Assembly (NCBI GenBank): GCA_014904985.1
Contig: MU129048.1
Location: 40,659 to 104,658, forward strand
Length of the DNA stretch: 64,000 bases
Direction: 5' to 3'
Source of the DNA: Hydnum rufescens UP504
Taxonomy: Eukaryota; Basidiomycota; Agaricomycetes; Cantharellales; Hydnaceae
Both the position numbers and the translations under genes were made by a program. Positions 21,465-33,364 of this stretch are shown piece by piece. Below the pieces are notes generated by a model. That model made no database searches and was not told where the DNA came from. It was given only the letters and a program-made list of their open reading frames with translations. Each line of letters starts with the position of its first letter. Position 1 is the stretch's first letter.

Positions 21465-24400
21465 ATGATCAGCAATGCTATGAGAAATGCCAGGAAAAGA
21501 AGTGCATGCAGGCCTGGCTCCTCAAATGGGGCTTCTGTGGTTGGTTGGGTACAGGTCCAGAACGCCATGTCTGCCGCTGATACAGGGTCAGCTACACATG
21601 TCCCCAGTGGGCACTCAACCAGTACTCGATCTCCCTCTTTCCCAGATCTCCTTGACTCTCAGAGTCCTGCAGCATCAGATTTCATTACTTTGGAGTACCT
21701 GGATGTTCAATATGACTCAATGGATGTCTTAATTTTGTTGAACATCCAAGTCATTGATGACCAATGTTCACAACATGCTTGTCAGAGGCATGTGCAGGCA
21801 CACCACTGGAGTACAAGTGTATTGCCCACTCTTATTCAACCATACATGAGATTCCAAAGAGAATGCTCTGGTGCTCACCAAGCTGAAGAGCAAAGTTGGT
21901 TTGTCTGCAAATGTGGCAGCCAACACCACTCACTTGAGGTGATCTGTGTGCATATGGAATGTGTTGAGGACATTATGCTGGACATTTGCAAATGCAGACC
22001 TGCCCCGGTTCAACTTGTGCAATGTGGTTTTTTCCCATGTTCTCTGGTTCATCCTACCCTAGGAGTCAGCCTCAATATGCTAGAATTCATTGTTGAGCTC
22101 TTCCTCCACATTGCACCCAATGAAAGAGGTTAGGCTGAAATGCTAGTCAAGTACCTGAAGGCCCATAGATACCACTTCGTGACTGCTGATTCATTTTGCT
22201 GTTGCTTTGCCAATGCACTTGCTCATTACCAGCAGCCTGTGAGACTCGTCAATGCAGAGGTTGAAAAATTGGTGGATTGTTTGTGAGCCCTTAGTGGTGA
22301 AGATTATGTGGCACCCCAGTTGGACAAGACTACCCCAGTCAATGGGTGAGAGTATTCAAATGCACAGAACACTGCAACCTTCCCAAGCGATCACAGTGTT
22401 CCTAGTACCTATCTGCAGACACAGTGTCCCTTATGTTTTGGTAGTAATAGCTTGGAGAATGGGGATTTGAAGGTTGATGCCATTGTGTGCCTCAATGCAA
22501 ACTTCCAATTGAAATGTCAGTGAGACTTGGACTGATGCACTGGTCATCAGGGTGAGACTGGGACCCAGGATCCCTTTGTTGTGTCACCAAGAACAATTGA
22601 GCTATCATGGAGAGATTTGGAACTGTGGGAGGCCAAAATCCTTGACCTTCGGCCAAAGAAGTCCTCAGCCCAAGCTGGGCAGAAGTGAAAAGCCAACAAG
22701 ACCATGGAAAGTGAGGCACATGGTGTAGAGGATGAAGACAAGGTGGAGGACAATCTTAAAATGCTGAATTTGATATATAGTGTGTGTGGAAAGTCCTTTA
22801 TTGCTGTGAATGGAGACTGTGTCAAGGCTTTGACTCAATATTTCAGTGATACTGGTGTTCTTGCCATGCTCTGCTGCCACAATATTCCCCTAGTTATTGC
22901 TAGCATGTGGACTGCTGGTGAAAAACAGTTCTACACATTCACTCTTCTTGATTTCCTTTTCAAGCATTTGCCTTGTTGCTGAAGAATTGGTGTTTTGTAC
23001 AATATTGGCTGCCAAATGGACCAGTCATTGAAGAAATGGAATTTCATGCCCAACTGGACTCCACATCTTGAGTGGGGCATCTCAATTTTCCATGCTTATG
23101 GCCACCGGTGGATGTGCCAACTCTGGTACCATCCAAGAAAGAGCACAATTTGGGGCCTCTCAGATGGAGAAGGGTGTGAATGTTTTTGGAGTGGACTCTG
23201 CTGACTTATTCCATGCCTTAGGGTAACAGGCTATCATCAACACCTTTTCATTCTCAATCTACAAGTGGAACACATTGATGAAGAGAAGTGGGGGGACTTT
23301 GGAAAATGGCTGTGGGTCCATGTTGATCGAGCTCAATCTTGGTTGGATGAGGCTAAAGAGAAGCTTGCTGAAAGTACATTTTCAATTGAGTACCTCCTCC
23401 ACCAATTCAAAGAGCAACATGCATATCATAGTAAACCTATCATGCAGCAGTCAAAAACCCAAGGGGCTTGTGCAATAGAGCACATCCTGTCCTTGCAGTC
23501 AACATTAGAGGCACAACAAGAGAACTTATGGGAACTGATTAGCAAAGGCAATGATGTGATCCCTGAAGACTCTGCTGGTGAAGCTGTACTTGTTGAGTGG
23601 CAGGAAAGAGTTCATTTGACCAAGCTGGCTATTAGTCAACTTCAGTCCAATATCAAGAAAAGGACAGAAGGGCTGAAATTAGGGGATCAGGTGGTGGCAT
23701 GGAGGCTAGAGCAACTGAAGAAGGATAGATGGATCACAATGCAGCTTAATCTTTGCATTCTTTGTGAGCAGCTTGTGCAGAAGTTACATGCCCACAAATT
23801 CAAACTTGCAACACTGGATCACACCCATTCTACATGAATATTGGACCAGAAGACAAAGGTGCATGTTGAGAAGGCAGTACACCATTGCTCATCTGGGATT
23901 GATGCAACAATGAAAAAATACAATGTGAAGATAAAGGAGATGGCAGAATATTGTCAGACATCAAGGACAATATCAAAAAGTGCATATATTCCTCCCTTGC
24001 TTTTAAAGGAGGGTTTGTACAAGATGGATGTGGATCAGGATATATGGGAGGATGCATGGGCTGATGTTGGAGACTTTCCTGATGGTGTTCTTCCTCAGTA
24101 GTTGGGGGATGCTTTGGTCAAAAAGGGTATTTTCATGGCACAAGAAGTGGTTAATTGTGAGCAAGAGTTGGAGAGGTGCAAGGTGGAGAGCAGTAACCTT
24201 TGAACATGGTTCTACATGGAATATCAGGCAGTCAAGAGACTAGTCAAAGAAGCAGATGATGAAGTATCATTCTTTGCACTTTGCCAACTCCATCAATTGT
24301 ATGAGTGGCTAGAACTCTGGAGGGTGAACATGATCCATGTTCCTATTCTGTCTACTGCCCCAAGCTGGGATGAGTTTCTTCCCCCTCTGACACTGGAACA

Positions 24401-24565
24401 TCATGCATCATGCATATGAGTCCATGCACCTAATGTAGATGGTGATGATGATGATGATGCCATATCTTCAGATGATGATCAAGATGGAGAAGTAGAGGAA
24501 GATATAGAGACTGAGGATCTTGGATTTATCACATTAATAGACAATGTAATAGGAGACTTTCAGTA
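21465..24565 (+). pseudogene. KDZ-family transposase relic with CxC cysteine cluster
   Basis: The frame at 21465-22133 holds the cysteine cluster typical of Kyakuja-Dileera-Zisupton transposases: WFVCKCGSQHHSLEVICVHMEC and LDICKCRPAPVQLVQCGFFPC. After a broken stretch, the catalytic region appears at 22704-23204: AMLCCHNIPLVIASM, VLYNIGCQMDQSL, FHAYGHRWMCQLWYHPR and LSDGEGCECFW. The C-terminal coiled region follows (23265-24420), then an acidic tail (DGDDDDDAISSDDDQDGE). The Asp of the YDIGC motif is Asn (AAT, 23001-23003), matching CpG to CpA. Several in-frame stops (22981, 23202, 23835, 24099) confirm a pseudogene. KDZ enzymes move DNA transposons and are common in agaricomycetes. Confidence 0.85.
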
Positions 24566-24800
24566 ATACTATAGTCTTAACCCATATTCAGTTGATAGAC
24601 TGAGATTTTGCACAAGTCCCAATAAATGAGGTACTTGACAATGATTGATGTCAAAAGATTGTCAAATTGTAGTTTCCCATTGTCAAGATTCAGTTTTTTG
24701 ATCATCACTTGACATCAACCATGATTTCAGCCATTTAGGCATACATAAGTCATCAACATGTCCATCCTTTTAAGGCCCCTCTATGTGGCTGACCAGGCTG
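24566..24800 (-). repeat. Repeat W, copy 1 (downstream of KDZ relic)
   Basis: The sequence from gagattttgcacaag to ggcccctctatgtggctgac is the reverse complement of 51612-51826 with moderate divergence. It carries several near-repeats of ttgacatca / ttgtcaa. Its place right after the KDZ stop suggests a terminal region of such an element. Confidence 0.6.
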
Positions 24801-24809
24801 AACCAAGTA

Positions 24810-25690
24810 CTCCACCAATAGATAGTATGAGGGCAGTGATGACAATCAAAATGCTGATGATCATGGCAAGATGACAAGAACCCCATGACTGAGCTGGGGG
24901 AAAGAGGAGGTGAGGGTGTATGAGGATATGGGTGCCATGTGTATGTGTTAAGATTGATTTAGGATGAAAGTTTGCTGGCTAGCTCTGAGGGCAGAAGTAG
25001 ATGTCAGTTCACTCCTGACAATTTCTCTCTGGGATGCAGCTTCTGGGGGGCTAGCATCCTAATATCTTCCTGATTGAAGCCTGCAATACCATGGCAAATG
25101 TAAAACACACCCCAAAAGTGAGTTCCATACATGCAGAAGTTGAGGGATTGTGGGAATAATTAGTAGTGATGTTGGTGATTTGTAGGACAGTGTCAGCAGC
25201 ATTGAGCACCTCTTTACTCCTTGGTCTGATTTGAAGGAGGCAAAGCAGAAGAAACAATCAAGCCCTCCCTCAGGGGAGATTGAAAGAGAAGAAACAGTGG
25301 TGCTGATTGACAAGATTGTCAATATCTGCATTGGGTTTTTGGAGGCAGGTTCTGTGCATTCATGCACTATCACTAGGATCTGTTTCTCTGGTGTGACACA
25401 GTACCATCAACCACATCTTGGTTGTAAGCTGGGTAAACTTGGACATGGGCTTCCACCATCTTGGGATGGTATTGGATCCAAAATGGGTGCATCATACAGG
25501 CATGCAATGTTTCTGAGCAACACTGCCTGCACTTTATGTGTTTGCTCACCATACTTTTGGCCCAGGCACACTGAGCCATCCAGCTCCACATGATTGGCCC
25601 AGGCAAAAAACCCTTGATGTTGGGAATGGCATGCTAGGTGGTGCTTTTGCTCTATAGTGAGCACACAGGGCTTGTATTGTATGCTGTTAA
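24810..25690 (-). pseudogene. F1-c: divergent relative of the F1 family
   Basis: Read on the minus strand, 24810-24960 gives SSFPPAQSWG followed by a hydrophobic stretch (AMIISILIVITALIL). This corresponds to the SSLPPFTKG plus membrane span of F1-b, and the nucleotides align (for example ccaatag, atgagggca, aaagaggagg). Upstream frames (25059-25373 and 25373-25664) include Cys pairs and a WANHVELDGSVCLGQKYG segment. The pieces are in the same order as in F1-b, but divergence is high and frames are shifted. Confidence 0.4.
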
Positions 25691-25844
25691 AGCCATCTAG
25701 GAAGGTCCAAAGGCAGAGATGTGCTAATTCACCCAGGGCTGTTTAAATGAAATGCTTCAATCTGCAGCATTTCCTGCTGGGAACTTGTCAAATTGGATGA
25801 ACCTTTCTCTGATAGCAGTCTCCCTTGATGCCTGCCATGGATCC

Positions 25845-26560
25845 CAACAGTGCTGATGAAAGAGAAGTGGCTAAAAAATACTCCAGAGGCCAAGCCCTTT
25901 GTTCCAACCCACAGAAGCATGTTTTCCAAGCCATCACTTGGGATCCCCTCCTCTTCATTCCAACCTGCAGAAACAGATTTCTTCAGAGCCACCCTTAGAA
26001 TCCCCTCCCCATTGTTCCAACTCAAGGAAGCATGTCATTTCCAGGCTGCACTCAGAATCCCCTCCTGTTGGTTCCAACTCAAGGAACTGGCATGCTTTGG
26101 CAAGGCTTCACTTGGAATCTCCTCCCCTTTGTTCCAACTCATAGATGCAGGGCACTTTGTCAAGGCATCACTTGGAAACTCCTCCTATTCATTCCAACTC
26201 AGGGAAGCAGCACACTTTGTCAAGGCCTTGCTCAAGAACTCCCTTTTATTCCAACTCATGGATGCAGCACACTTTGTCAAGGCCTCACTCAAAACTCCCC
26301 TTTGTTTCAACTCATGGATGCTGCACACTTTGTCAAGGCCTTGCTCAAAAACTCCTCCCCTTCATTCCAACTCACAGATGCAGCACATGCTTTGTCAAGG
26401 TCTCACTTGGAACTCCTCCCCTTTGTTCCAACTCATGGAAGCAGCACTTGTCAAGGCCTCACTCAGAAACTCCTCCCCTTCATTCCAACTCATGGAAGCA
26501 GTGCACTTTGTTAAGGCCTCACTTGGAAACTCCTCCCCCTCATTCCAGCCAGGGCTCAGG
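25845..26560 (+). repeat. Minisatellite, about 12 units of 57-60 bp
   Basis: Units share ttccaactca, a variable dozen bases, cactttgtcaaggc, and cactt..aactcctcccc. Lengths are mostly multiples of three, so a 238-codon plus-strand frame (25850-26566) stays open, repeating FQLMDAAHFVKASL-like units. The minus strand also reads a repeat (SWNEGEEFPSEAL), so the coding strand is not certain. Confidence 0.8.
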
Positions 26561-26720
26561 CTATGAGAGTTCAGACTGCCAGCATGATAGTGATGGCAAG
26601 GGTTCAGACTACCAGGGTGATAGTGATGACAGGGGTTCAGACTGCAAGGGCAGTAGTAATTCTGAACCTGGGAGTGGCTCAGACTGGGGTGGGGGTGTTC
26701 AACAAGGACCCCCCCACTAG
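26545..26720 (+). pseudogene. Ser/Asp/Gly-rich tail after the minisatellite
   Basis: The plus-strand frame 26145-26720 ends in three near-repeats of a GSDxxxDSDxx pattern (GSDYQGDSDDRGSDC) and a stop at 26718. It could be the acidic end of a protein that contains the minisatellite. No family is recognised. Confidence 0.35.
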
Positions 26721-27379
26721 GCACATCAGGCCAACCACTTTCTGAACCACCTTAAGTAGGGTGTGTGCAGATGGTACACAGTACCTATGGTGGTCAAAAT
26801 AGAGATGTCATGTCATACATTATTAATGATGCATCACTGCTTTTTGGTACCATTGATTTCTAGCCACATACAGCAGGAAGCTGGGGAACAGTGCCACCTG
26901 AGATTTCTTGACACTTCTGCCTATCCAAGCCACTAGGAGGCATGCCTAAATTATGATTTTTCAGGCTCCTGTGATCAACAAAGTTTGGTCATGATGCATC
27001 ATAACCAAAATTAATCCTGAATGGCATGCCACTACCAAAATCTCAGATGCTCATTACAGTGTTACAGTATCTTTCAAGTGACTTAAAATCAACCCTATGC
27101 CTTGGATCATGTTCCCAAAAGGCCACACTATTTAAGAGCAACACTATTCAAGAGCAGAGGATTGAGAGGCTTTATAACAGCTATATCTTTCCAAGCTGTT
27201 CCTTCAATGGAATCAGGTACAAAGAGGGCACCACAATAATGGCATCTACAAATAAAAATAGACCCTATTGGAAAAATTACCATTAAACAAGGGGGGAGGG
27301 GATATACACAGTCTGAGATAGTGTTTATGACTATACCCTAGATACCTTAAATGGAGAAGAGGGCTTATTTGAAGAATTG
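26721..27379. other. Unassigned spacer
   Basis: No supported gene or repeat was found; an 86-codon plus-strand frame (27026-27286) has no recognisable feature. If FB1 copy 2 is removed, the minus-strand frame from 28346 would continue a few codons into this stretch. Confidence 0.35.
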
Positions 27380-28120
27380 TACATATTTATGGTTGCTGAA
27401 GTTAGGTTACAAACCTGGAAAACCTGAGTTTGAACCTGAACCTGACCCAAGTCAGGTTCCATTGGGGTCAGGTTTCATGTAATTTTCCTCAGGTCAGGTT
27501 CACATTTTGGGCCCCCATGTTTTCAGGTTCAGGTTAGGTTCAGGTTTAACCCAGGTTCAAACCTGAAATCATGAGCCCCTTCAGACATGAGAAATATCTG
27601 AGCTCAACACTGATTTTAACCATAATCCAGAATGAGTCATTAATTCTGGCAAGTTCCAAAATTATGTAAGCAGGTTTTTTGGTGGAGAAATAGGTTACTT
27701 TGAAGTGAAGTTAAACATAAAACCTCATACAAAGTTTATATTGACTATACATAAACTATGTATAGTCAATATAAACTGTTCATGAGGTTTTATGTTTAAC
27801 TTTGCTTCAAAGTAACCTATTTCTCCACCAAGGAACCTGCTTACATAATTCTGGAACTTGCCAGAATTAATGACTCATTCTGGATTATGGTTAAAATCAG
27901 TGTTGAGCTCAGATATTTCTCCTGTCTGAAGGGGCTCATCATGTCAGGTTTGAACCTTGGTTAAACCTGAACCTAACCTGAACCTAACCTAAGATAGGTT
28001 TTCTTCAGGTTAGGTTCAGGTTTTGCCAATTGAGGAGATTCAGGTTTTGGTTAAGTTCAGGTTTTGCCCAAATGGGGCAAAACCTGACCTGAACCTGACT
28101 TTGGCAACCATATACATATT
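27380..28120. mobile_element. Foldback MITE FB1, copy 2, with 8-bp target duplication
   Basis: The element is 27388-28112 (725 bp), with 9-bp inverted ends TATGGTTGC / GCAACCATA. It is flanked by the direct repeat TACATATT (27380-27387 and 28113-28120). The interior is two long inverted arms around about 27753. It differs from copy 1 at only a few positions plus one 12-bp length change in an AACCTG array. An 8-bp duplication is characteristic of hAT transposition; no transposase is encoded. Confidence 0.88.
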
Positions 28121-28690
28121 GCTCATTGGTACAAGGGTATGGAATCATAAGCAGGATTCCTAGGTTTTTGGCATATTCTACCAAGTAATGACAATATATC
28201 ATCATCCCCTGTGGTGTTGAGTCATGGCAGTTGCTGAATCTTTGGGGTGGTCTCCTGGTTCCAACACCACTTTTGACATTGAAGCCATCACCCAAGTTCA
28301 GGGTGACTAAGGCCTTTGTGGCCTTTGGGCTGGTATGTGACCCCATTTCAGCTAGTTTCCTTGGCTCCTGTCAAGGTTTGGGGGCTGGTCCCTTCTCCAG
28401 CACCTGGTTATAATGCTGACATATTCCTGTGATCCTCATAGGTGGTTCCCCTCTATTTTCCAATCAGCTCATCTATGTCCCAAATTTTGGTAACCACAAA
28501 GTTAGGAAGGTATGGGAGATGGCTATCTATTATGAAAGAGTGGCTCTTAGAATACTTTAATCATTTGCAGAGGTGCATGTGAATGGGCTTCTGGATGTCA
28601 CAGCCCTGTTCAGCTCTCTAGGCTTCATTTCCCATATTCAACATGTCATTGTCATTCCCAATGGGTCCCAGCACATAAAATCATGTAGAT
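28121..28690 (-). pseudogene. Hypothetical minus-strand relic interrupted by FB1
   Basis: From 28346 a frame reads MGSHTSPKATKAL, GDGFNVKSGVGTRRPP, STPQGMMIYCHYLVEYAKNLG and CTNEQY, where the FB1 target duplication starts. Upstream pieces (28560-28690) read YLHDFMCWDPLG in another frame. This may be the C-terminal part of a gene whose acidic N-terminal side is the minisatellite at 28690-30360. The family is not recognised. Confidence 0.3.
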
Positions 28691-30360
28691 ATTCATCCTC
28701 AGGAGGTTGTCCTCATCTTTACCAATCTCTCCAAGTCATGATGCTTCTTATCCCTTGGCCTCAGTGGTATCATCACCATATTCACCAATCTCTCATGTGT
28801 GGCCTATCCCTTGTCCTCTGCAGTGTCATCTTCATCTCCATCTTTACCAATCCCTCAAGGTTACCATGTATGGCTTATCCCTCATCCTTGGCAACATCAT
28901 CCTCATCTTTGCCAATCTCCTGAAGTTATGGTTATCCCTCATCCTCAGTGGTGTTGTCTTCATCTCCATCTTTACCAATCCCTCAAGGTTACCGTGTATG
29001 GCTCCTCCCTTGTCCTTGGTGATCTCATCTTCACCAATCTCTCCAAGTTACAATGCATCTTATCCCTCATCCTCAATGGCATCATCTTCATCTTCATGAA
29101 TCTCTCCAATTCATGATGCTTCTTATCCCTCATCCTCAGTGGTATTGTCTTCATCTTCACAGATCCCTCCAAGTAATGGTGCATGGCTTATCCTTGTCCT
29201 CAGTGACATTGTCCTCATCTTCATGAAACTCTCTGACTCACAATGCTTCTTATCCCTTGTCCCAGATGGTATTGTCTTCATCTTCAGGAGTCTCTCCAAG
29301 TTACAGTGCATGGCTTATCCCTTGTCATTGGTGACATCATCCTCATCTCCATGAAACTTTTTCACTCACAATGCTTGTTATCCCTTGTCCTAGGTGGTAT
29401 TGTCTTCATCTTCATGAATCTCTCCAAGTAATGGTGCATGGCTTATCCCTCATCCTTGGTGACAATGTCCTCATCTTCATGAATCTCTTTAACTCACAAT
29501 GCTTCTTATCCCTTGTCCTAGGTGGTATTGTCTTCATCTTCAGGAATCTCTCCAAGTTACAGTGCATGGCATATTCCTTGTCCTCAGTGATGTTGTCCTC
29601 ATCTGCATGAATCTCTCATAATGCTTCTTATCCCTCATCCTCAGTGTTATCATCTTCATCTTCACAAATATCTCCAAGCAATGGTGCATGGCTTATCCCT
29701 CATCCTTGGTGATGACATCCTCATCTTCATGAATCTCTCCAACTCATGATTCTTCTTATCCCTTATCCTAGGTGGTATTGTCTTCATCTTCACTGATCTC
29801 CAAGCAACAGTGCATGGCTTTCCCTCATCCACAGCAATGTCATACTCATCTCAATTAATCTCTCCAAGTTACAATCTGCCCCTGGCCCTCACAGCATCAT
29901 CTTCATCTTCACCAATCTCTCCAAGTTAGAATGCATCTCATCCCTTCATCCTCAATGGCATCATCTTCATCTATGCTGATCTCTTCAAGTTACAATGTGT
30001 CTTATCCCTTGTCCCTGGTGCCATTATCTTCATCATCACCTATCTTTCCATGGCTGGCTTATCCCACATCCTCAGCAGCATCATCCTCACCTTCACCAAT
30101 CTCTCCAAGTTACAATGTGCCCCTTGTCCTCATGTCATTGTCTTCATCTTCACAAATCTCAAGCTACAATGTGACTCATCTCTCATCCTCAGCAGCATCA
30201 TCTTGATCTTTACCAATCTCCCCAAGTCACAATGTGCAGCTCATTGCTTTGTCCTCATGGCATCATTTTCATATCTGCCAATCTCTCCAGGTGATGATGT
30301 GACTCATCCCTTTCTCATGTTCTGCTTGTTACAACATGAATCTTCCCCCAGCAGTAGTAG
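28690..30360. repeat. Minisatellite, about 25 units of about 63 bp
   Basis: The unit contains aatctctccaagt, acaatgc, cttatccctcatcctc, and tcttcatcttcat, with a period of about 63 bp (21 codons). On the minus strand one frame reads an acidic EIHEDEDNTTEDEG repeat broken by TGA; another reads a basic ERFMKMRTMSLR repeat with fewer stops. The hydrophobic plus-strand frames are likely shadows. Which strand was coding cannot be decided here. Confidence 0.8.
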
Positions 30361-31300
30361 CTAGTAGGGTGCATTTCTCCTGATCCTTAGGATCATCAGT
30401 ATGGCAGTCATATAATGTAGTCACCATGTTCCAGAGTATGAAATATACATTGCTCAACACTAAAATGCAAGGTCATCATAGTCCCAGTCATTATCTGACT
30501 GGTCAGTGTTGATCAAGCTATCATCAGAGTCGCATATATCTATCCCTTGGCCACCAACTCCAATATCTATGCCACTGTCCATGACATCAATTACAGTCTT
30601 TCACCACTCAATGAGCCAGAATTTGTATTTCCAGTCTCCTTTGTGTAAATCTTGGAGATTTTGCCTCAAATTTTCACCAGCATGTAGAGGAGGTCCTTGT
30701 GCATTATTCTGTGTAGTTGCATAGTAATAGAGTGGGAATTGAGGGAGGATGAGAGAAATTACAAAGTAGGGGCTATTTCTGCCATTCCCAGTCCTTGAGC
30801 CACCTGGTTGTGTACCAACCTACTGTTCATCAATGTTGCTCTTGCCTTCTGAACTTGGGTCATAATGAGTAGGCAACTAGTTACAGAGCAGTGAGTGGGT
30901 GCAAGGCCAGTGGAGGCTCAGGGAGGGGAATTGACATGAAGAGATTGAGTGGTGATTATTACTGTGTTTATCCAACAACATGTTTTGTTATCATAACAGA
31001 TAATGAAGCTTCACATTAATAATAAAAATTCTTCCTTTATGTGCCCTTAAGGACTTCAATATGTTTTGGGGGCTTTGTAGGCTACAGGGAATAAGAAAAA
31101 CCTGTTGAGGAATTGCATCTTGTCCAAAAATGGCTCAATTCAGCCTTAATGCCTAGCATGCAGATTTTCTGTCCATCTGTTTCACTTCAAATTTGGCACA
31201 ATGATTCCTTACATGTGTCCCTCTAAGATGCAAAAAAAAAGTGAAAGGATATCTTTGAAATTGAGGGGAATATAGGGAGATGGCTCATTGACCAGTGTGG
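30361..31300. other. Unassigned spacer
   Basis: No gene or clear repeat is supported. The sequence is AT-rich and almost free of CpG. Confidence 0.35.
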
Positions 31301-31301
31301 C

Positions 31302-31790
31302 TCATTGAGTGGTGAAAGACTGTATGTTTACCTCTTCAGATTCAGTGGGCTCATTGTGTTGTGGGCAAATGAGATCCTCACCATCAGACCATTCTTCTCC
31401 CCCACCCATTTCAATATCCCTATCATATTCAATATCATGATCGACAAGCCACCACTGTGTCAAGTCACCAGGAGGCCATGGCAGCTCCATCCCAAGAGAG
31501 GGAAACATGCCCATGACCTTCTTCCAATGAATCCTGAGGGCACTCAGTTCCTTTCACCAATGTTCTAGATGGAAACAAAGACTCAAATCCTCTGCTATGT
31601 AATTGTATGTAGTTATTAGTGACCCTGCAAATGGCAATTGGAATGATAGTTACAAGCATCCTGAATTGCTTGAAGAATGGCCATGTATTCCTTGCAGAAC
31701 CACATTTGGAGAGTTGTCCATTCTTGGGCCAATATCTCAAGCTCATGGGTACATCCTTTCATATCAAGCTTCTTTTACACCTGTCCTTTG
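31302..31790 (-). pseudogene. Possible KDZ C-terminal fragment
   Basis: The minus strand reads LDMKGCTHELEILAQEW, TLQMWFCKEYMAILQAIQ, then after a shift a region ending DLTQWWLVDHDIEYD and an acidic EMGGGEEWSDGED. The first part resembles the C-terminal segment of the KDZ relic at 24.15-24.3 kb (CEQELERCKVESS, WFYMEYQAVKRL). The frames change at about 31600, where a GT-AG stretch of about 30 bp could be a decayed intron. The assignment is tentative. Confidence 0.35.
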
Positions 31791-32248
31791 ACATTTATCT
31801 GCTTTCCCAATTCATCACTTCTTCAACTGTTTGTCCAAGTTTTGTTGTCACAACTCATCCTTGTTTCTCCAGCTACTGTGCTCTCCATGACAAATAAGAT
31901 ATATGGAAGCACTAGATTACCTTGGCAGTTGAGTACCCCCAGACTTGAGTGAGTGCAAACCCATCTCAATGCACAAATTGAATGAGTAGCCACACCTAAC
32001 GAGCATCCCACTGTTGGCAGCATGTTGGGAACTCAAACTCACTTCAGAGGATTCCTGCTGCCTAGCTCCAGCAAGGATGAAAAGATGGAAATCACATCAT
32101 TCATGTATCAACCCCTTCCACCTCTTCAACACTTCTGTCCTCTGCCAGTGACCCCATGAACCCACATGCTTCATCTCACCACAAAGAGATTGAAGCAGCA
32201 TCCACTTCATTGGGCACTTGAAATTATTCACATTACCTGCCACTGAGT

Positions 32249-33364
32249 TTGCTTCCATTAAATATGTTACCTTCCACCTCATCAGCTCCCTCTACCCCAG
32301 GAACATGCCCAAAACTGCACAAAAAGCTGGGTACTAGTCACAGTCCTGGAACTCTATTGCCTTCCAACCCTTCAATTTTGGATGACTTTGCTCATTATAC
32401 ATTCCATTCATCCCTCCTGGATGTTCAGCCTCTGTGTCCTGAGGACACCAGGTCTATCTTGCCACCCAATCATACTTGACCTCACTGCAAGTGGCCATGC
32501 TGTTCTAGCAGTGTTGATATTGATGAATGACTTGAAGACCTTGATTTCAGTGCTTCATTCCTTCAGTCTATCAGTATCCCTGACCAACTCCCAGTTCCCT
32601 CTATCCCACCCAATACAGTTCCAGCTGACAGCATCTGGACTACCCCTATCATACCAAAAAAGGTGCAGCTGTACAAAAAATGTTGACTGCTGCAATGTGA
32701 AATCAATTCTGGGGAAGTCTGGTTGTATTGAATGAAGTGTACTGAGACTTGTTCTCCTATTGCCCCAGTACCCAATCCAACTGCAAATGAACTGGCTGAT
32801 GAAGCTTCTCCAATAAATCCTGACAATTTCAATCATGATGACATTTGAAGTTCAGTGGTTCATGATAAAGCTCACCATTGGAACCCAGTTGCTATGCTAG
32901 AGAATGATGAGATGCATCCTCCTGCCTACAGTGAACCCCTGTCAACCAAGCATCAAAAGTGGCATGGCTTGACATCCTGTGTGGCATTGGGGCAATGGTG
33001 GAATGAACTCATGGCTCAGCTTAGTGCTCTTTTTGCAAGGTGAGTCACTGCTATGAATTGGGATAGTGACACTGCCTTTGGGGACAAATTGCCATCTTGT
33101 CCAGGCAATAGGGGATGCTGTGCAAGGATATTGGCATTACCTGTATTCAATTCAAAATATGTATGCCAAAATACCATAAGGAGTAGATATCACCTCATAC
33201 TCCTTTTCCATCTAGGTATTCATGAAATTACCTTGGATGTTTGCAAATGTCAGCCTGCTACATTCCTCCTTCTCAAACTCAGTATTTTCCCCTGTGCCCT
33301 GTATATCCTACCCTTGCTATCAATCTCAATCTTCTCCACTTTACATCAACAGTCTTCAAAGTAG
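32249..33364 (+). pseudogene. KDZ N-terminal (CxC domain) fragment
   Basis: The plus strand holds Ser/Pro-rich pieces (32249-32735), then KWHGLTSCVALGQWWNEL (32855-33043). At about 33200-33330 comes IHEITLDVCKCQPATFLLLKL followed by IFPCALY, matching the LDICKCRPAPVQLVQCGFFPC block of the KDZ relic at 21.9-22.1 kb. No catalytic region follows, so this is a 5' fragment of a second KDZ element, broken by frame changes. Confidence 0.6.

Noticed and set aside
28707..30364. Hydrophobic plus-strand frames (FIFMNLSKLQCM-like) as membrane proteins
   Set aside because: They are antisense by-products of a 63-bp minisatellite; overlapping frames in all phases show the same repeat.
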